From positions 1 through 53,395 of IMG/VR virus record IMGVR_UViG_3300043466_002220: DNA of 53,395 nucleotides. One strand, written 5' to 3'. Under the pieces are notes generated by a model. That model saw nothing but the letters and a program-made list of their open reading frames with translations. It ran no database searches and was not told the origin of the DNA. Source of the stretch: a virus. A program made the translations under genes and the position numbers. This document shows positions 38,524 through 45,073 of the stretch, in pieces (positions within the stretch are counted from its first letter, which is position 1; every line of letters starts with the position of its first letter).

Positions 38524-38788
38524 CTTCTTTATTTAATTTATTTATTTTTCTTTTTATAATCTCTTCTGTTGTGTATAACTTTCCTAAATATTTAAAATAG
38601 AAAGTTTTTTTTAATTCTTTTATTTCTTCTTCTGAGAGTTCGTCTAAAGAAATATTTTTAATTATTTCATATGTAAATCTAAATTGTGACTCTACAATGT
38701 TTTTAACTTGTTCATCTGTCAAATTATTTACTAAACCAATCTTATGTATTAAATCTTTTACTTTTTTTTCATTTATTTCTTTACTCAT
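38501..38788 (-). CDS. Small charged helical protein, 95 aa, unknown
   Basis: A Lys/Glu-rich helical protein with a central aromatic segment (QFRFTYEII, then TFYFKYLGKLYT). It overlaps the 127-aa gene by 8 nt and the GroES-like gene by 23 nt, indicating coupled translation. Homologues in Bacteroidota phages lie in the same gene neighbourhood as far as I recall, without known function. Confidence 0.6.
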   Translation of the reverse strand: MSKEINEKKVKDLIHKIGLVNNLTDEQVKNIVESQFRFTYEIIKNISLDELSEEEIKELKKTFYFKYLGKLYTTEEIIKRKINKLNKEDGRSEEN

Positions 38789-39164
38789 GTTTAATATTAA
38801 AATTAAATTTAATAGTAAATGTTTTTGAATCTTTAGAAATATTAGGTATATACATTGGAGAAACTTGTTTATCTATAATGATATTTTTTTTTCTTAAACT
38901 AGATAACATATTTTCTAATGCTGAAGGTTGTATTTCTAATTCTGTATATATCTTTACTTTTGTTTCATAATCAAATACTTCTTTCCATAGTATTTTATTA
39001 TTTGTAATCTCTTGTTTTAATTTATAATGATAATATAAAAGTAGCGATAATACTCTTTGTTGTTGATTACTTAATTTATGAAACGGTGCAGTAAATAAAA
39101 TCCATTGTCTAAAGAAAGATTTAATATGAACATTTAGATTAGCTACTTTTTCATTATTATTCAT
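38781..39164 (-). CDS. Putative winged-helix-like protein, 127 aa
   Basis: Residues about 30-105 read as a helix-rich domain with an ordered set of helices (LSNQQQRVLSLLLYYHY, then PSALENMLSSLRKKNIII) followed by a beta wing (SPMYIPNI, KTFTIKFNFNI). The last part, a short helix before a hydrophobic strand, resembles the recognition helix and wing of small DNA-binding proteins. It may be a transcription regulator of the late genes. It overlaps phoH by 8 nt and the next gene by 8 nt. Confidence 0.55.
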   Translation of the reverse strand: MNNNEKVANLNVHIKSFFRQWILFTAPFHKLSNQQQRVLSLLLYYHYKLKQEITNNKILWKEVFDYETKVKIYTELEIQPSALENMLSSLRKKNIIIDKQVSPMYIPNISKDSKTFTIKFNFNIKHE

Positions 39165-39816
39165 TTTCTAAATACTTAATAATTTCTGTTAATATTGGAT
39201 TTCTATGATTAGCAGTTAATGTTTTAAATCCTACTAATCCACTTTCTTCTAATTTAAGTGCATCATATAAACAACTGTTTTTACCAATTGATTTATGAAT
39301 TTGTTGCTTTGAACCACAGAATATCATTTTACTACCATCACCTAAACGTGTTAAGATTGTTCTAAAATCATCATAGTCCATATCTTGAAACTCATCTACA
39401 ATAACAACTGATTTCATAAATGTAACTCCTTTAGCTACATCAATAGGCATGATTTTAATTAATCCTTCTTTCTCCATTTTATCAGTAGCTTCTTTACCTT
39501 GACATACTTCTAAGTTTTGAACAATTGGAAAAGTATATGGAGCCATCTTTTCTTTAACATCTCCTGGTAATGCTGCTAATTGATTTTTAATCATTGGACG
39601 TGTTATCCAAATTTCATTACATTGTTTTTTTCTAAAGTAAGATAATGCAGTATGTACTGCTGCTAATGATTTACCTGATCCAAAATCTCCTAAAAGAAAA
39701 TTTACATCGTATTCATAAAACATTTTAACAAATTCTTTTTGTTCTTCATTTAAATCTACCTTTAATTTAGGTTCTCCTTTTAAAGGTCTTTTTTCTGTAT
39801 TAGGTATTTTCGCCAT
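39157..39816 (-). CDS. phoH: PhoH-like P-loop ATPase, 219 aa
   Basis: Walker A is LLGDFGSGKS (41-50), Walker B VVIVDEFQDMD (137-147), and a sensor-like FCGSKQQ follows (166-172). PhoH-like ATPases are frequent in large phages and have an RNA-related, still unclear role. The protein is the short, single-domain phage form. It overlaps both neighbours by 8-17 nt inside a tight run of small genes, so it is part of one long operon. Confidence 0.93.
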   Translation of the reverse strand: MAKIPNTEKRPLKGEPKLKVDLNEEQKEFVKMFYEYDVNFLLGDFGSGKSLAAVHTALSYFRKKQCNEIWITRPMIKNQLAALPGDVKEKMAPYTFPIVQNLEVCQGKEATDKMEKEGLIKIMPIDVAKGVTFMKSVVIVDEFQDMDYDDFRTILTRLGDGSKMIFCGSKQQIHKSIGKNSCLYDALKLEESGLVGFKTLTANHRNPILTEIIKYLENE

Positions 39817-40114
39817 TTAGAAATTCTTTATATTCATGAATATTTTCAAAACTTTTTAATTCATTAATTGATCCACATCTCATACAAATATCATTGTCTA
39901 CTTCATCTGTTACAATATGTAAACTTTTACAATACTTACAAGCCACTACTGGTTCATCATCATAATTTATTTCTTTTTCATTTTCTAATTCCATAATTCT
40001 ATTTTTTACATCGTTTACATAATCTGTATCATATACAGGAAAAGGTGCTAATTTATTATAGTACTGAAGATGCTTTAATAGTTTCTTCAGGTACTTTATT
40101 ATTTTCTGATTCAT
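39800..40114 (-). CDS. Zinc-ribbon protein, 104 aa
   Basis: Two CxxC pairs, CKYCKS (about 59-62) and CMRC (about 77-80), form a four-Cys zinc ribbon preceded by a basic helical N-terminus. The first 20 codons overlap the upstream gene by 59 nt, unusually long for this operon, so the real start may be further inside. A nucleic-acid or protein-binding accessory role is plausible; no specific function known. Confidence 0.6.
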   Translation of the reverse strand: MNQKIIKYLKKLLKHLQYYNKLAPFPVYDTDYVNDVKNRIMELENEKEINYDDEPVVACKYCKSLHIVTDEVDNDICMRCGSINELKSFENIHEYKEFLNGENT

Positions 40115-40283
40115 TTACTTCAATTTTACAAACCCATAATTCTTTTTCTTGTTCAATGGTTGTTGTTAAATTATAATTTTTATGTTTTAATACAAATCTA
40201 TTAAAAGTTGATTCAAACTCTTCATATTTTTCTAATACTTTTAATAGATCAGTATGTTTAATCATATATTTTTTATTCAACAT
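40056..40283 (-). CDS. Small protein, 75 aa, unknown
   Basis: A mixed helical protein starting MLNKKYMIKHTDLLKVLEKY with no motif. It overlaps the zinc-finger-like gene upstream by 11 nt and extends 59 nt into the downstream gene. The close overlaps and common direction support it as a real gene of the operon. Confidence 0.5.
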   Translation of the reverse strand: MLNKKYMIKHTDLLKVLEKYEEFESTFNRFVLKHKNYNLTTTIEQEKELWVCKIEVNESENNKVPEETIKASSVL

Positions 40284-40560
40284 TATTTTCTTTTTTAAAA
40301 TGTTCCCAATCTACTCTACTCATTAAATCTGGAAATTTCTTACCACCATTACAAGATTCTTCTACATAAAACTTTCCTGGTAAGTCACATCCACATTCTT
40401 CACAATAACCTTTACTTACACACGAGTCTTTACAAATAAGTGATCTGTAAGCAACTTGTTCTTGTAAGTGTTGTGCTTGTAATCCTACATTAGAAAGGAA
40501 CATTTTAGAGTTCCCTTCTATATAAGATTTAATATTTTTAATTGTTATTTTTGGTTTCAT
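40273..40560 (-). CDS. Cys-rich zinc-binding-like protein, 95 aa
   Basis: Residues about 42-62 hold CKDSCVSKGYCEECGCDL, a dense cluster of cysteines followed by another Cys near 70, suggesting one or two metal sites. A short conserved-looking segment (KFPDLMSRVDWEHFKKEN) follows. Similar Cys-rich proteins are common in phages of Bacteroidota. It overlaps neighbours at both ends (11 and 23 nt). Confidence 0.65.
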   Translation of the reverse strand: MKPKITIKNIKSYIEGNSKMFLSNVGLQAQHLQEQVAYRSLICKDSCVSKGYCEECGCDLPGKFYVEESCNGGKKFPDLMSRVDWEHFKKENNVE

Positions 40561-40801
40561 TATTAACTACATTTAATTTACCTAATAATAAAAACATTTC
40601 CATATTGTCTAAGTCTCTACCTAAAATAGGATTAACATATTCATTAATGTTTTCTTCTGTATATTCTATTGATTTATCTAACTGATTAGATATGTTATCA
40701 ATCTCTCCAATAATATTATAGAAAGCTTCAATATGTTTTTTAGTTTCTTTATTCTTTAATAAGACTGTTTGTCTTAAACCTTTGTTTGCAAAACTACTCA
40801 T
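40538..40801 (-). CDS. Small helical protein, 87 aa, unknown
   Basis: Helical, mildly acidic, starting MSSFANKGLRQTVLLKNKET, with a coiled-coil-like middle (about 25-55). It overlaps the upstream gene by a single base at 40801 and the next by 23 nt. No function can be assigned. Confidence 0.55.
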   Translation of the reverse strand: MSSFANKGLRQTVLLKNKETKKHIEAFYNIIGEIDNISNQLDKSIEYTEENINEYVNPILGRDLDNMEMFLLLGKLNVVNNETKNNN

Positions 40802-41085
40802 TATACTTTTAAATTTAAAACTTGTTTATCAATTATTTTATTACCGTCTTTATTAAATACTAGATGAGTTCTAATATAACCTTTTTTATTTCTAACAAAT
40901 ATTTGTACTACTGGTTGATAACGATCATTTAAAAACAACCCTACATTAATGTCATTTAATCTATCACCTTTATATTTTTTAGTAAAATAATTGTATCTTA
41001 AAAATACATCAGCTTGATTATCTGTTAAATCTTTTTCTATCTCGTTATATTTATTTTTTATATCTACGACCATCTGGTTTATCAT
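40801..41085 (-). CDS. Small basic protein, 94 aa, unknown
   Basis: A helical start (MINQMVVDIKNKYNEIEKDL) is followed by a beta-rich basic half (VGLFLNDRYQPVVQIFVRNK, then YIRTHLVFNKDG). It overlaps the 65-aa gene by 35 nt and touches the next gene at one base. A small alpha/beta fold, no motif recognised. Confidence 0.55.
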   Translation of the reverse strand: MINQMVVDIKNKYNEIEKDLTDNQADVFLRYNYFTKKYKGDRLNDINVGLFLNDRYQPVVQIFVRNKKGYIRTHLVFNKDGNKIIDKQVLNLKV

Positions 41086-41248
41086 TTTTAATTATTTCTT
41101 TTTTATTAAAATCTTCTTTAACTTTTTCTAAATCTTCTTTAAATTTTTTTAAATCATATGGAGTATATTTTTTAATATATTTTGGATCCATCTGATTCCA
41201 CTCATCATTAAAATAGTGAAACTCTTCTTTATTGTCTTCTGTGTTCAT
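41051..41248 (-). CDS. Small charged protein, 65 aa, unknown
   Basis: Very rich in Lys, Asp and Glu, starting MNTEDNKEEFHYFNDEWNQM; the C-terminal half is a likely single helix. It overlaps both adjacent genes, as others of this run do, which is the main evidence that it is real. Confidence 0.5.
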   Translation of the reverse strand: MNTEDNKEEFHYFNDEWNQMDPKYIKKYTPYDLKKFKEDLEKVKEDFNKKEIIKNDKPDGRRYKK

Positions 41249-41393
41249 CTAAAAGAATAATGTTTAGTTTATTTGCATCTACTTGACCATCTGTCATAAA
41301 AGATTGTTTATCTATTCGTTTACCATTAGGTAATATAATCTTATCTCTTAACCATTGGATTTCTTGAACCCATTCTTGATATGTTTTACTCAT
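41229..41393 (-). CDS. Small protein, 54 aa, unknown
   Basis: A 54-codon frame starts at 41393 (MSKTYQEWVQEIQWLRDKII) and fills the gap between the 77-aa and 65-aa genes. It overlaps the first by 8 nt through shared ATGA-type junction bases and the second by 20 nt, in line with the coupling seen in this operon. The segment LPNGKRIDKQSFMTDGQVDANKL looks like real protein. Another Met precedes the chosen one directly. Confidence 0.6.
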   Translation of the reverse strand: MSKTYQEWVQEIQWLRDKIILPNGKRIDKQSFMTDGQVDANKLNIILLDEHRRQ

Positions 41394-41619
41394 CATTTAA
41401 TTCTTTAAATCTGTTTTCTAAAAAGGTTGTATATGAACCTGTGTTAAAATTATAGTTTAAATCTACAAACATTTTAATATCGTAAGAAGTATTATCAGGT
41501 AATGTGAATTTACATTTATTATGTATAATACCTTCACACCATTCTTGAAATCCTACAGGTTGTTGATCATCAACTAACACTGGTTTTTCAAAATCACAAC
41601 ATATTAATTTTCTAGTCAT
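41386..41619 (-). CDS. Small protein, 77 aa, first gene of the small-gene operon
   Basis: It begins MTRKLICCDFEKPVLVDDQQ and has a beta-rich middle with aromatic residues. No motif recognised. The promoter at 41636-41666 lies 17 nt upstream, so this is the leading gene of the long operon that includes phoH, the GroES-like gene, groEL and terL. Confidence 0.65.
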   Translation of the reverse strand: MTRKLICCDFEKPVLVDDQQPVGFQEWCEGIIHNKCKFTLPDNTSYDIKMFVDLNYNFNTGSYTTFLENRFKELNDE

Positions 41620-41635
41620 TTTTTAAATATTTATA

Positions 41636-41666
41636 CAAAGATAATAAATATATTTGACATATGCAA
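41636..41666 (-). promoter_or_regulatory. Bacteroidota-type promoter of the phoH-groES-groEL operon
   Basis: On the minus strand TTG (41664-41666) is followed after 20 nt by TATCTTTG (41636-41643), with GTCAAAT between. It sits between the ClpP-like gene and the 77-aa gene. Confidence 0.8.
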
Positions 41667-41689
41667 GTTTTTTAGCAATTATTTTTAAA

Positions 41690-42211
41690 TTATTTTCTAT
41701 TTACTTTTAATCTACCAAAATCTTTTCTATAGAGTATTACATCTTCACCCTTTAAATACTCTTTAATCTCTTTAGGTGTTAAACCTAACTTCTTAAACTT
41801 ATCTGAGTATGTCTGATTACATTCTTCTAACTGCTTATACAATTCATCTCTATTTAGAGGTTCTTTTCTAAACTTCCCTCCAAACTCTCTATCACCCATA
41901 TGAAATAACATCCAATCTAATGATTCAGTTAAATAAACAGGTTTAACACAATCTGTTAAAAAGAATGTACCTGCTGACGCAATATATCCTGTTAGATAAA
42001 TATTAATATCAGGATGATTATTTATAAAGTGCATTAATACACTTGCTGCAGGCATTTCTCCTCCTGGTGTAGTCATAAATAAATCTACTGATGGTACAGC
42101 AGATAAAATACCAATTAATTCATTTACTGTTTCTGTATTAATTTCATTATTGAAATAATATACATAACGTACGAAATCTTCTTCGTCTTGTGGTTGTAAA
42201 AGTTGAAACAT
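41690..42211 (-). CDS. ClpP-like serine protease, 173 aa
   Basis: The crotonase-like ClpP pattern is complete: TTPGGEMPAA (oxyanion strand, 47-56), GYIASAGTFF with nucleophile Ser79, MLFHMGD with His104, and GEDVIL with a candidate Asp157. The length is about 20 residues below bacterial ClpP, and there is no N-terminal propeptide. No ClpX/ClpA-type ATPase gene is seen in the window, so it may use the host's, or act as a self-standing protease for example in capsid maturation. It is monocistronic, with its own promoter and a second promoter after it. Confidence 0.9.
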   Translation of the reverse strand: MFQLLQPQDEEDFVRYVYYFNNEINTETVNELIGILSAVPSVDLFMTTPGGEMPAASVLMHFINNHPDINIYLTGYIASAGTFFLTDCVKPVYLTESLDWMLFHMGDREFGGKFRKEPLNRDELYKQLEECNQTYSDKFKKLGLTPKEIKEYLKGEDVILYRKDFGRLKVNRK

Positions 42212-42235
42212 ATTCTTTTATTTAAATTATTTATA

Positions 42236-42266
42236 CAAAGATAATACTTTTTTTTGACAATTCCAA
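42236..42266 (-). promoter_or_regulatory. Bacteroidota-type promoter for the ClpP-like gene
   Basis: On the minus strand TTTGGAATTGTCAA (TTG at 42264-42266) is followed after 20 nt by TATCTTTG (42236-42243), 25 nt upstream of the start codon. It is the closest match to the shared promoter pattern of this window. Confidence 0.85.
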
Positions 42267-42305
42267 ATAAAAAGTGAATTATTTTTAAAATTTATTTAAA
42301 AAACA

Positions 42306-42341
42306 TAAAAAAACCCACTAAATGCAATAAAGCATAGTGGG
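42306..42341 (-). terminator. Intrinsic terminator of the minus-strand RNA
   Basis: On the minus strand CCCACT pairs with AGTGGG and an inner ATGC with GCAT, followed by seven T and a second T-run. No gene lies directly upstream on this strand; it ends the RNA that starts at the promoter 42580-42610. Confidence 0.85.
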
Positions 42342-42573
42342 TGCATTAATATAATTAACATTACTTAATTATATTTAAATCATATAAAGTTATTTAACTA
42401 ATAGATATAGCGAGGTTTCCCACAAAAACGTTAGTTCTGTAGAAAACCTTGGCTTACCAGTGTTATTGAAGTCGTCATACCTCGCAAAACCCGTCTAGTG
42501 GAGGCATCTCTATCAACCCTTAGCCTTTAATCCACTCAACAATATCCTTAATAAGTTGCTTATTTATTTTACT
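42342..42573 (-). ncRNA. Structured non-coding RNA of about 230 nt, own promoter and terminator
   Basis: Bounded by a promoter (42580-42610) and a terminator (42306-42341), with no open frame of length. On the plus strand GCGAGGT (42410-42416) pairs with ACCTCGC (42479-42485), and AGTGGA (about 42497) pairs with TCCACT (about 42531) with an inner AGGC/GCCT helix. It is GC-richer than its surroundings. I do not recognise the family: it is not a tRNA, and 6S or tmRNA features are not evident. It lies in the divergence zone, so a regulatory role at the switch between arms is possible. Confidence 0.65.
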
Positions 42574-42579
42574 GAACTG

Positions 42580-42610
42580 CAAAGATATAACATTTATTTG
42601 ACAATTCCTA
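42580..42610 (-). promoter_or_regulatory. Bacteroidota-type promoter for the minus-strand RNA
   Basis: On the minus strand TTAGGAATTGTCAA has TAG (42608-42610) in the place of the -33 TTG, and TATCTTTG (42580-42587) follows after 20 nt. The rest of the extended -33 region is identical to that of the ClpP promoter. Confidence 0.7.
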
Positions 42611-42689
42611 ATTTTTTAGTGATTATTTTCAAATTATTTTATTATACCAATAGCTTTTAGTAAAAATATTTTTTTTTCAAAATTTTCAA

Positions 42690-42850
42690 AAAGTTTTTAA
42701 TTGACGTGAGTGTTGACTAACCCAAAATCATACCCCGACTTGTACAAAACTTTGGAGTGTACCCGTCAAGGGAATTGTCGGGAGCTCCTAATGTATAACT
42801 ATGTGTTATTGAGCTATGAATCGGCCTTGACACTATAATATCTTATTATT
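42690..42850 (+). promoter_or_regulatory. Structured 5' leader with possible pseudoknot, upstream of the 147-aa gene
   Basis: CCCGAC (42734-42739) pairs with GTCGGG (42777-42782), and GTCAAGG (42765-42771), inside that loop, pairs with CCTTGAC (42825-42831) beyond it, so the two helices interleave as a pseudoknot. AGCTC (42783-42787) can pair with GAGCT (42811-42815). The segment is GC-richer than its surroundings and ends 20 nt before the start codon. It could be a cis-acting RNA or part of a separate RNA; no known riboswitch is recognised. Confidence 0.5.
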
Positions 42851-43294
42851 ATGAAAATAGCTAAAGTATTTACTAACGAAGACAATCAGACTGTATGGAC
42901 TTACGAAACTGAAAAAGGCGGTCAAATACATTCTGTAGGTGTTGACGTTACTGAAGAGGGTTATGATCTTGTTGCAAGACGTTTTACTGTTGACCGTAAC
43001 ATTGTATGGTTTTCAGGTAATAACCTTGAGGCTGTACAACGTCAACAACAAGTGATTGTTGATATGGTTAATGCAGGTAAAATGCGTGCATATCGTGCTT
43101 ACAGTGAAACACCTTTCTATGAAGGTCAATCACAGGATATCAATCCTTCGACTCAAGAGTCTTTAGGTAGATATTCTCAAGCTCGTATGTGTCTTGCAGA
43201 TGATTATGCTAAATTGCATAAACAGTTTGTAGTTAATGTAGTTGCTACACCTGAACCTACTACACAACCTAAAGTTGGTACGGAACAAGCTTAA
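42851..43294 (+). CDS. First gene of the plus-strand arm, 147 aa, unknown
   Basis: The product starts MKIAKVFTNEDNQTVWTYET and is soluble, mixed alpha/beta, with a helical middle (about 60-80) and a Pro/Thr/Gln tail. No domain is recognised. Codon use differs from neighbouring genes: CGT, GGT and GTT are frequent and the GC content is higher, as for a strongly expressed gene. It is a single-gene unit between a structured leader and an intrinsic terminator, so it may be an abundant early protein. Function not inferable. Confidence 0.8.
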   Translation: MKIAKVFTNEDNQTVWTYETEKGGQIHSVGVDVTEEGYDLVARRFTVDRNIVWFSGNNLEAVQRQQQVIVDMVNAGKMRAYRAYSETPFYEGQSQDINPSTQESLGRYSQARMCLADDYAKLHKQFVVNVVATPEPTTQPKVGTEQA

Positions 43295-43299
43295 TGATT

Positions 43300-43330
43300 A
43301 GAGGTCTAACGACCTCTTTTCTTTTTTTTG
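43300..43330 (+). terminator. Intrinsic terminator after the 147-aa gene
   Basis: GAGGTC (43301-43306) pairs with GACCTC (43311-43316) around TAAC, followed by TTTTCTTTTTTTT. It lies 7 nt past the stop codon. Confidence 0.9.
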
Positions 43331-43656
43331 ACGCTACCAAGATTGTGGTTACGTTGTGTAACTTTGCGTGGTGTCCAATCATCTTCCATTCATATAATTT
43401 AAATATTTTCATATATATTCATACTACAATCGATTTTCAGTGAATTGACAGTGATTTAATGAATGTTATAGTGATTGAGTGACTATTAATCTCCATCTCT
43501 CTAACACCAATTTACAAATCATCAATTATCACTTCAATACATAATATAATAGCTTTTACATACATTTTATACTCTTCATAAGTATATTGTATATTGTATT
43601 ATTTACATATTTTACATACAAATTATTAACATTTACTAACATAAATATACAAAATT
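43331..43656. other. Gene-free region with short repeats and a G-poor stretch, candidate origin or control region
   Basis: No gene is visible. The first 40 bases can fold (GTTAC with GTAAC, ACGC with GCGT). At about 43438-43485 AGTGA occurs four times (AGTGAATTGAC, AGTGATTTAATG, AGTGATTGAGTGAC). From about 43490 to 43656 the plus strand is almost free of G and very AT-rich. Clustered short repeats beside an easily melted tract at the divergence of the two transcription arms are compatible with a replication origin or an early promoter region; neither is shown. Confidence 0.35.
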
Positions 43657-43833
43657 ATGAAAAGATTTGAAGAATTACAAATATTAATTGAACAATTATA
43701 TATTAAAATACACAGTAAATATAAATATTATTTCGATGATAATGTAAAAAGTTTAATTAAAGGACAAAAAGAAATTAATGTTTTACAAAAACAATTAAAT
43801 GATTATATTGAAGAATATGAATCTTTAATATAA
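43657..43833 (+). CDS. Small helical protein, 58 aa, unknown
   Basis: A 58-codon frame starts at 43657 (MKRFEELQILIEQLY). It is Lys/Glu/Gln-rich and a likely helical hairpin or coiled coil. A leader with ATTAAC and AAAATT precedes the ATG, as for other plus-strand genes. No function is known. Confidence 0.55.
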   Translation: MKRFEELQILIEQLYIKIHSKYKYYFDDNVKSLIKGQKEINVLQKQLNDYIEEYESLI

Positions 43834-44639
43834 ATAGTTTTTAAGTCATTCTTTCACTATTTAACACAAAGAGTGTATATCTAGTCACTTATCAAGTTTC
43901 TAAGATTAGATTAATACAGAAACTTGCAGAAAAGAACTGTAAAAATAGCTACAAAAATTAAAAACAAAAAAAGAATAATAGTAATATTATTCTTTAAATG
44001 TACCATTTCACATTCCCAAGGTGTGACTATTATAATAGGAAGATATTCTGCAAGCATGGTTAAAGCATAGGCTAATACCAATATGTAACAGCTATTATAA
44101 TAGAGTACAGAGGGTTTTTAAAAATAAAGAAGTTGTATGTTCTATTGTTTATAACAATGATGAACATTCTGGTTATGCTGAACAGCCAATAAGAATACAA
44201 ATGTGATCAGATGAGGAGATTTATCTTTACAACGTTGCGTAAATCAATTCCAATAGAACAGAGAAATGTTGTGACATATGTTATACAACCAGTGATATGA
44301 TAGAGGTGTGCTGGTTCACCGTAAACAACAAAGACAAAAAACTTAATAACTTCACAAGTCGTTGAGAACACCAAGTTTCTATAATAACATAGGTTGAGTA
44401 CCTGTAATAGCTTAGTATAAACGTATAATATACTTTGAACCTTATTACAATTATAGTTTTAGGTGTAAAATGCAAATTTATTAAACTCTATCCAATTGCA
44501 GGTTGATGGTAATGAAACAATAACGAAACTTACAGATAACGTACAGATAAGTGAACTGAAGTTATTTACCTAGACATCAAGGTGCAACCTTGTAGAGTTT
44601 ATTTTAAAACAAATTATTAACTGACTAAATAACAAAATT
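43834..44639 (+). ncRNA. Gene-free 0.8 kb region with multiple long-range inverted repeats, probable structured RNA(s)
   Basis: No gene-sized frame with a start codon is present. Perfect inverted repeats are frequent: CAAGTTTCT/AGAAACTTG (43893-43901, 43918-43926), AAGAATAATA/TATTATTCTT (43971-43980, 43985-43994), TGTTCTATTG/CAATAGAACA (44138-44147, 44251-44260), TGTAATA/TATTACA (about 44403, 44444) and TAAACTCTA/TAGAGTTTA (44482-44490, 44593-44601). The last closes a nested set (GGTAA/TTACC, ATAAC/GTTAT). This suggests two or more folded RNAs rather than spacer DNA. Strand is taken from the surrounding genes. Confidence 0.45.
43971..43994. terminator. Strong short hairpin flanked by an A-tract
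   Basis: A 10-bp perfect stem with a GTAA loop lies directly after a plus-strand A-tract and before TTTAAATG. Read on the minus strand it is followed by a T-rich run and looks like an intrinsic terminator; on the plus strand the T-run is short. It may block antisense transcription coming from the right. Confidence 0.5.
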
Positions 44640-44786
44640 ATGGAATTATCTAAAGAAGAAATAGAATTTATTATAGATTCATTAAGTTTAACTGCTGATA
44701 AATCAGTACAGCTTACAAACTCATTTAATAATGAAGTTTATAATAAAGCAATGGTACTAATAGAAAGATTTAAAACTTTTTTATAA
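44640..44786 (+). CDS. Small acidic protein, 48 aa, unknown
   Basis: The frame starts MELSKEEIEFIIDSLSLTAD and looks fully helical. The ATG is preceded by the leader ATTAACTGACTAAATAAC typical of this arm. No motif. A 10-bp hairpin follows the stop codon. Confidence 0.5.
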   Translation: MELSKEEIEFIIDSLSLTADKSVQLTNSFNNEVYNKAMVLIERFKTFL

Positions 44787-44795
44787 CAACACTTT

Positions 44796-44832
44796 AGTCA
44801 GTCAATTACAGGTAATGCTGGGTTGACTGATT
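44796..44832 (+). repeat. Intergenic inverted repeat (10-bp hairpin)
   Basis: TCAGTCAA (44798-44805) pairs with TTGACTGA (44823-44830), extended by two further pairs, around a 17-nt loop. It is placed between two small genes without a T-run, so it is a structure or RNA-processing element rather than a classical terminator. Confidence 0.6.
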
Positions 44833-44860
44833 ATATTAATTAACTAACACATTAAATATT

Positions 44861-45073
44861 ATGAAAAAATCAACAAAAACATTATTCCAAATTGTAATAT
44901 ATTTATTACTTGGAATTTCAATATTTTCATCATTAATATTTGTATTATATGATTTAAACGTTGAAGAAGCAACATTATGTTTAAAAATATTAGGAGCATC
45001 ATCAATATTAAATACATTCATATGGTTTTATTATGAATTAAAGAATGCTCCAATAATGGAAGAACATGAATAA
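44861..45073 (+). CDS. Small membrane protein with two spans, 70 aa
   Basis: A basic start (MKKSTKTLFQ) is followed by a hydrophobic segment (about 10-28), a short acidic loop (DLNVEEA) and a second hydrophobic segment (about 38-57), ending in an acidic tail. It overlaps a 30-codon frame downstream by 8 nt. Function unknown; inner-membrane location expected. Confidence 0.65.
   Translation: MKKSTKTLFQIVIYLLLGISIFSSLIFVLYDLNVEEATLCLKILGASSILNTFIWFYYELKNAPIMEEHE

Noticed and set aside
42343-42573. tmRNA or 6S RNA identity for the minus-strand RNA
   Set aside because: No alanine acceptor-type ends, tag frame, or large open-bubble duplex is visible.
43359-43366. Host-type -7 element TAACTTTG on the plus strand
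   Set aside because: No TTG lies 18-21 nt upstream (the nearest are 13 and 28 nt away), so it does not fit the spacing kept by the other seven promoters.
44036-44209. Open stretch of 55 codons (EDILQAWLKHR... to QPIRIQM) on the plus strand
   Set aside because: There is no start codon, the codons CTG, CAG and AGG are unlike the other genes, and the frame is closed by TGA then TAA. It also overlaps a long inverted repeat. Chance or a remnant is more likely than a gene.
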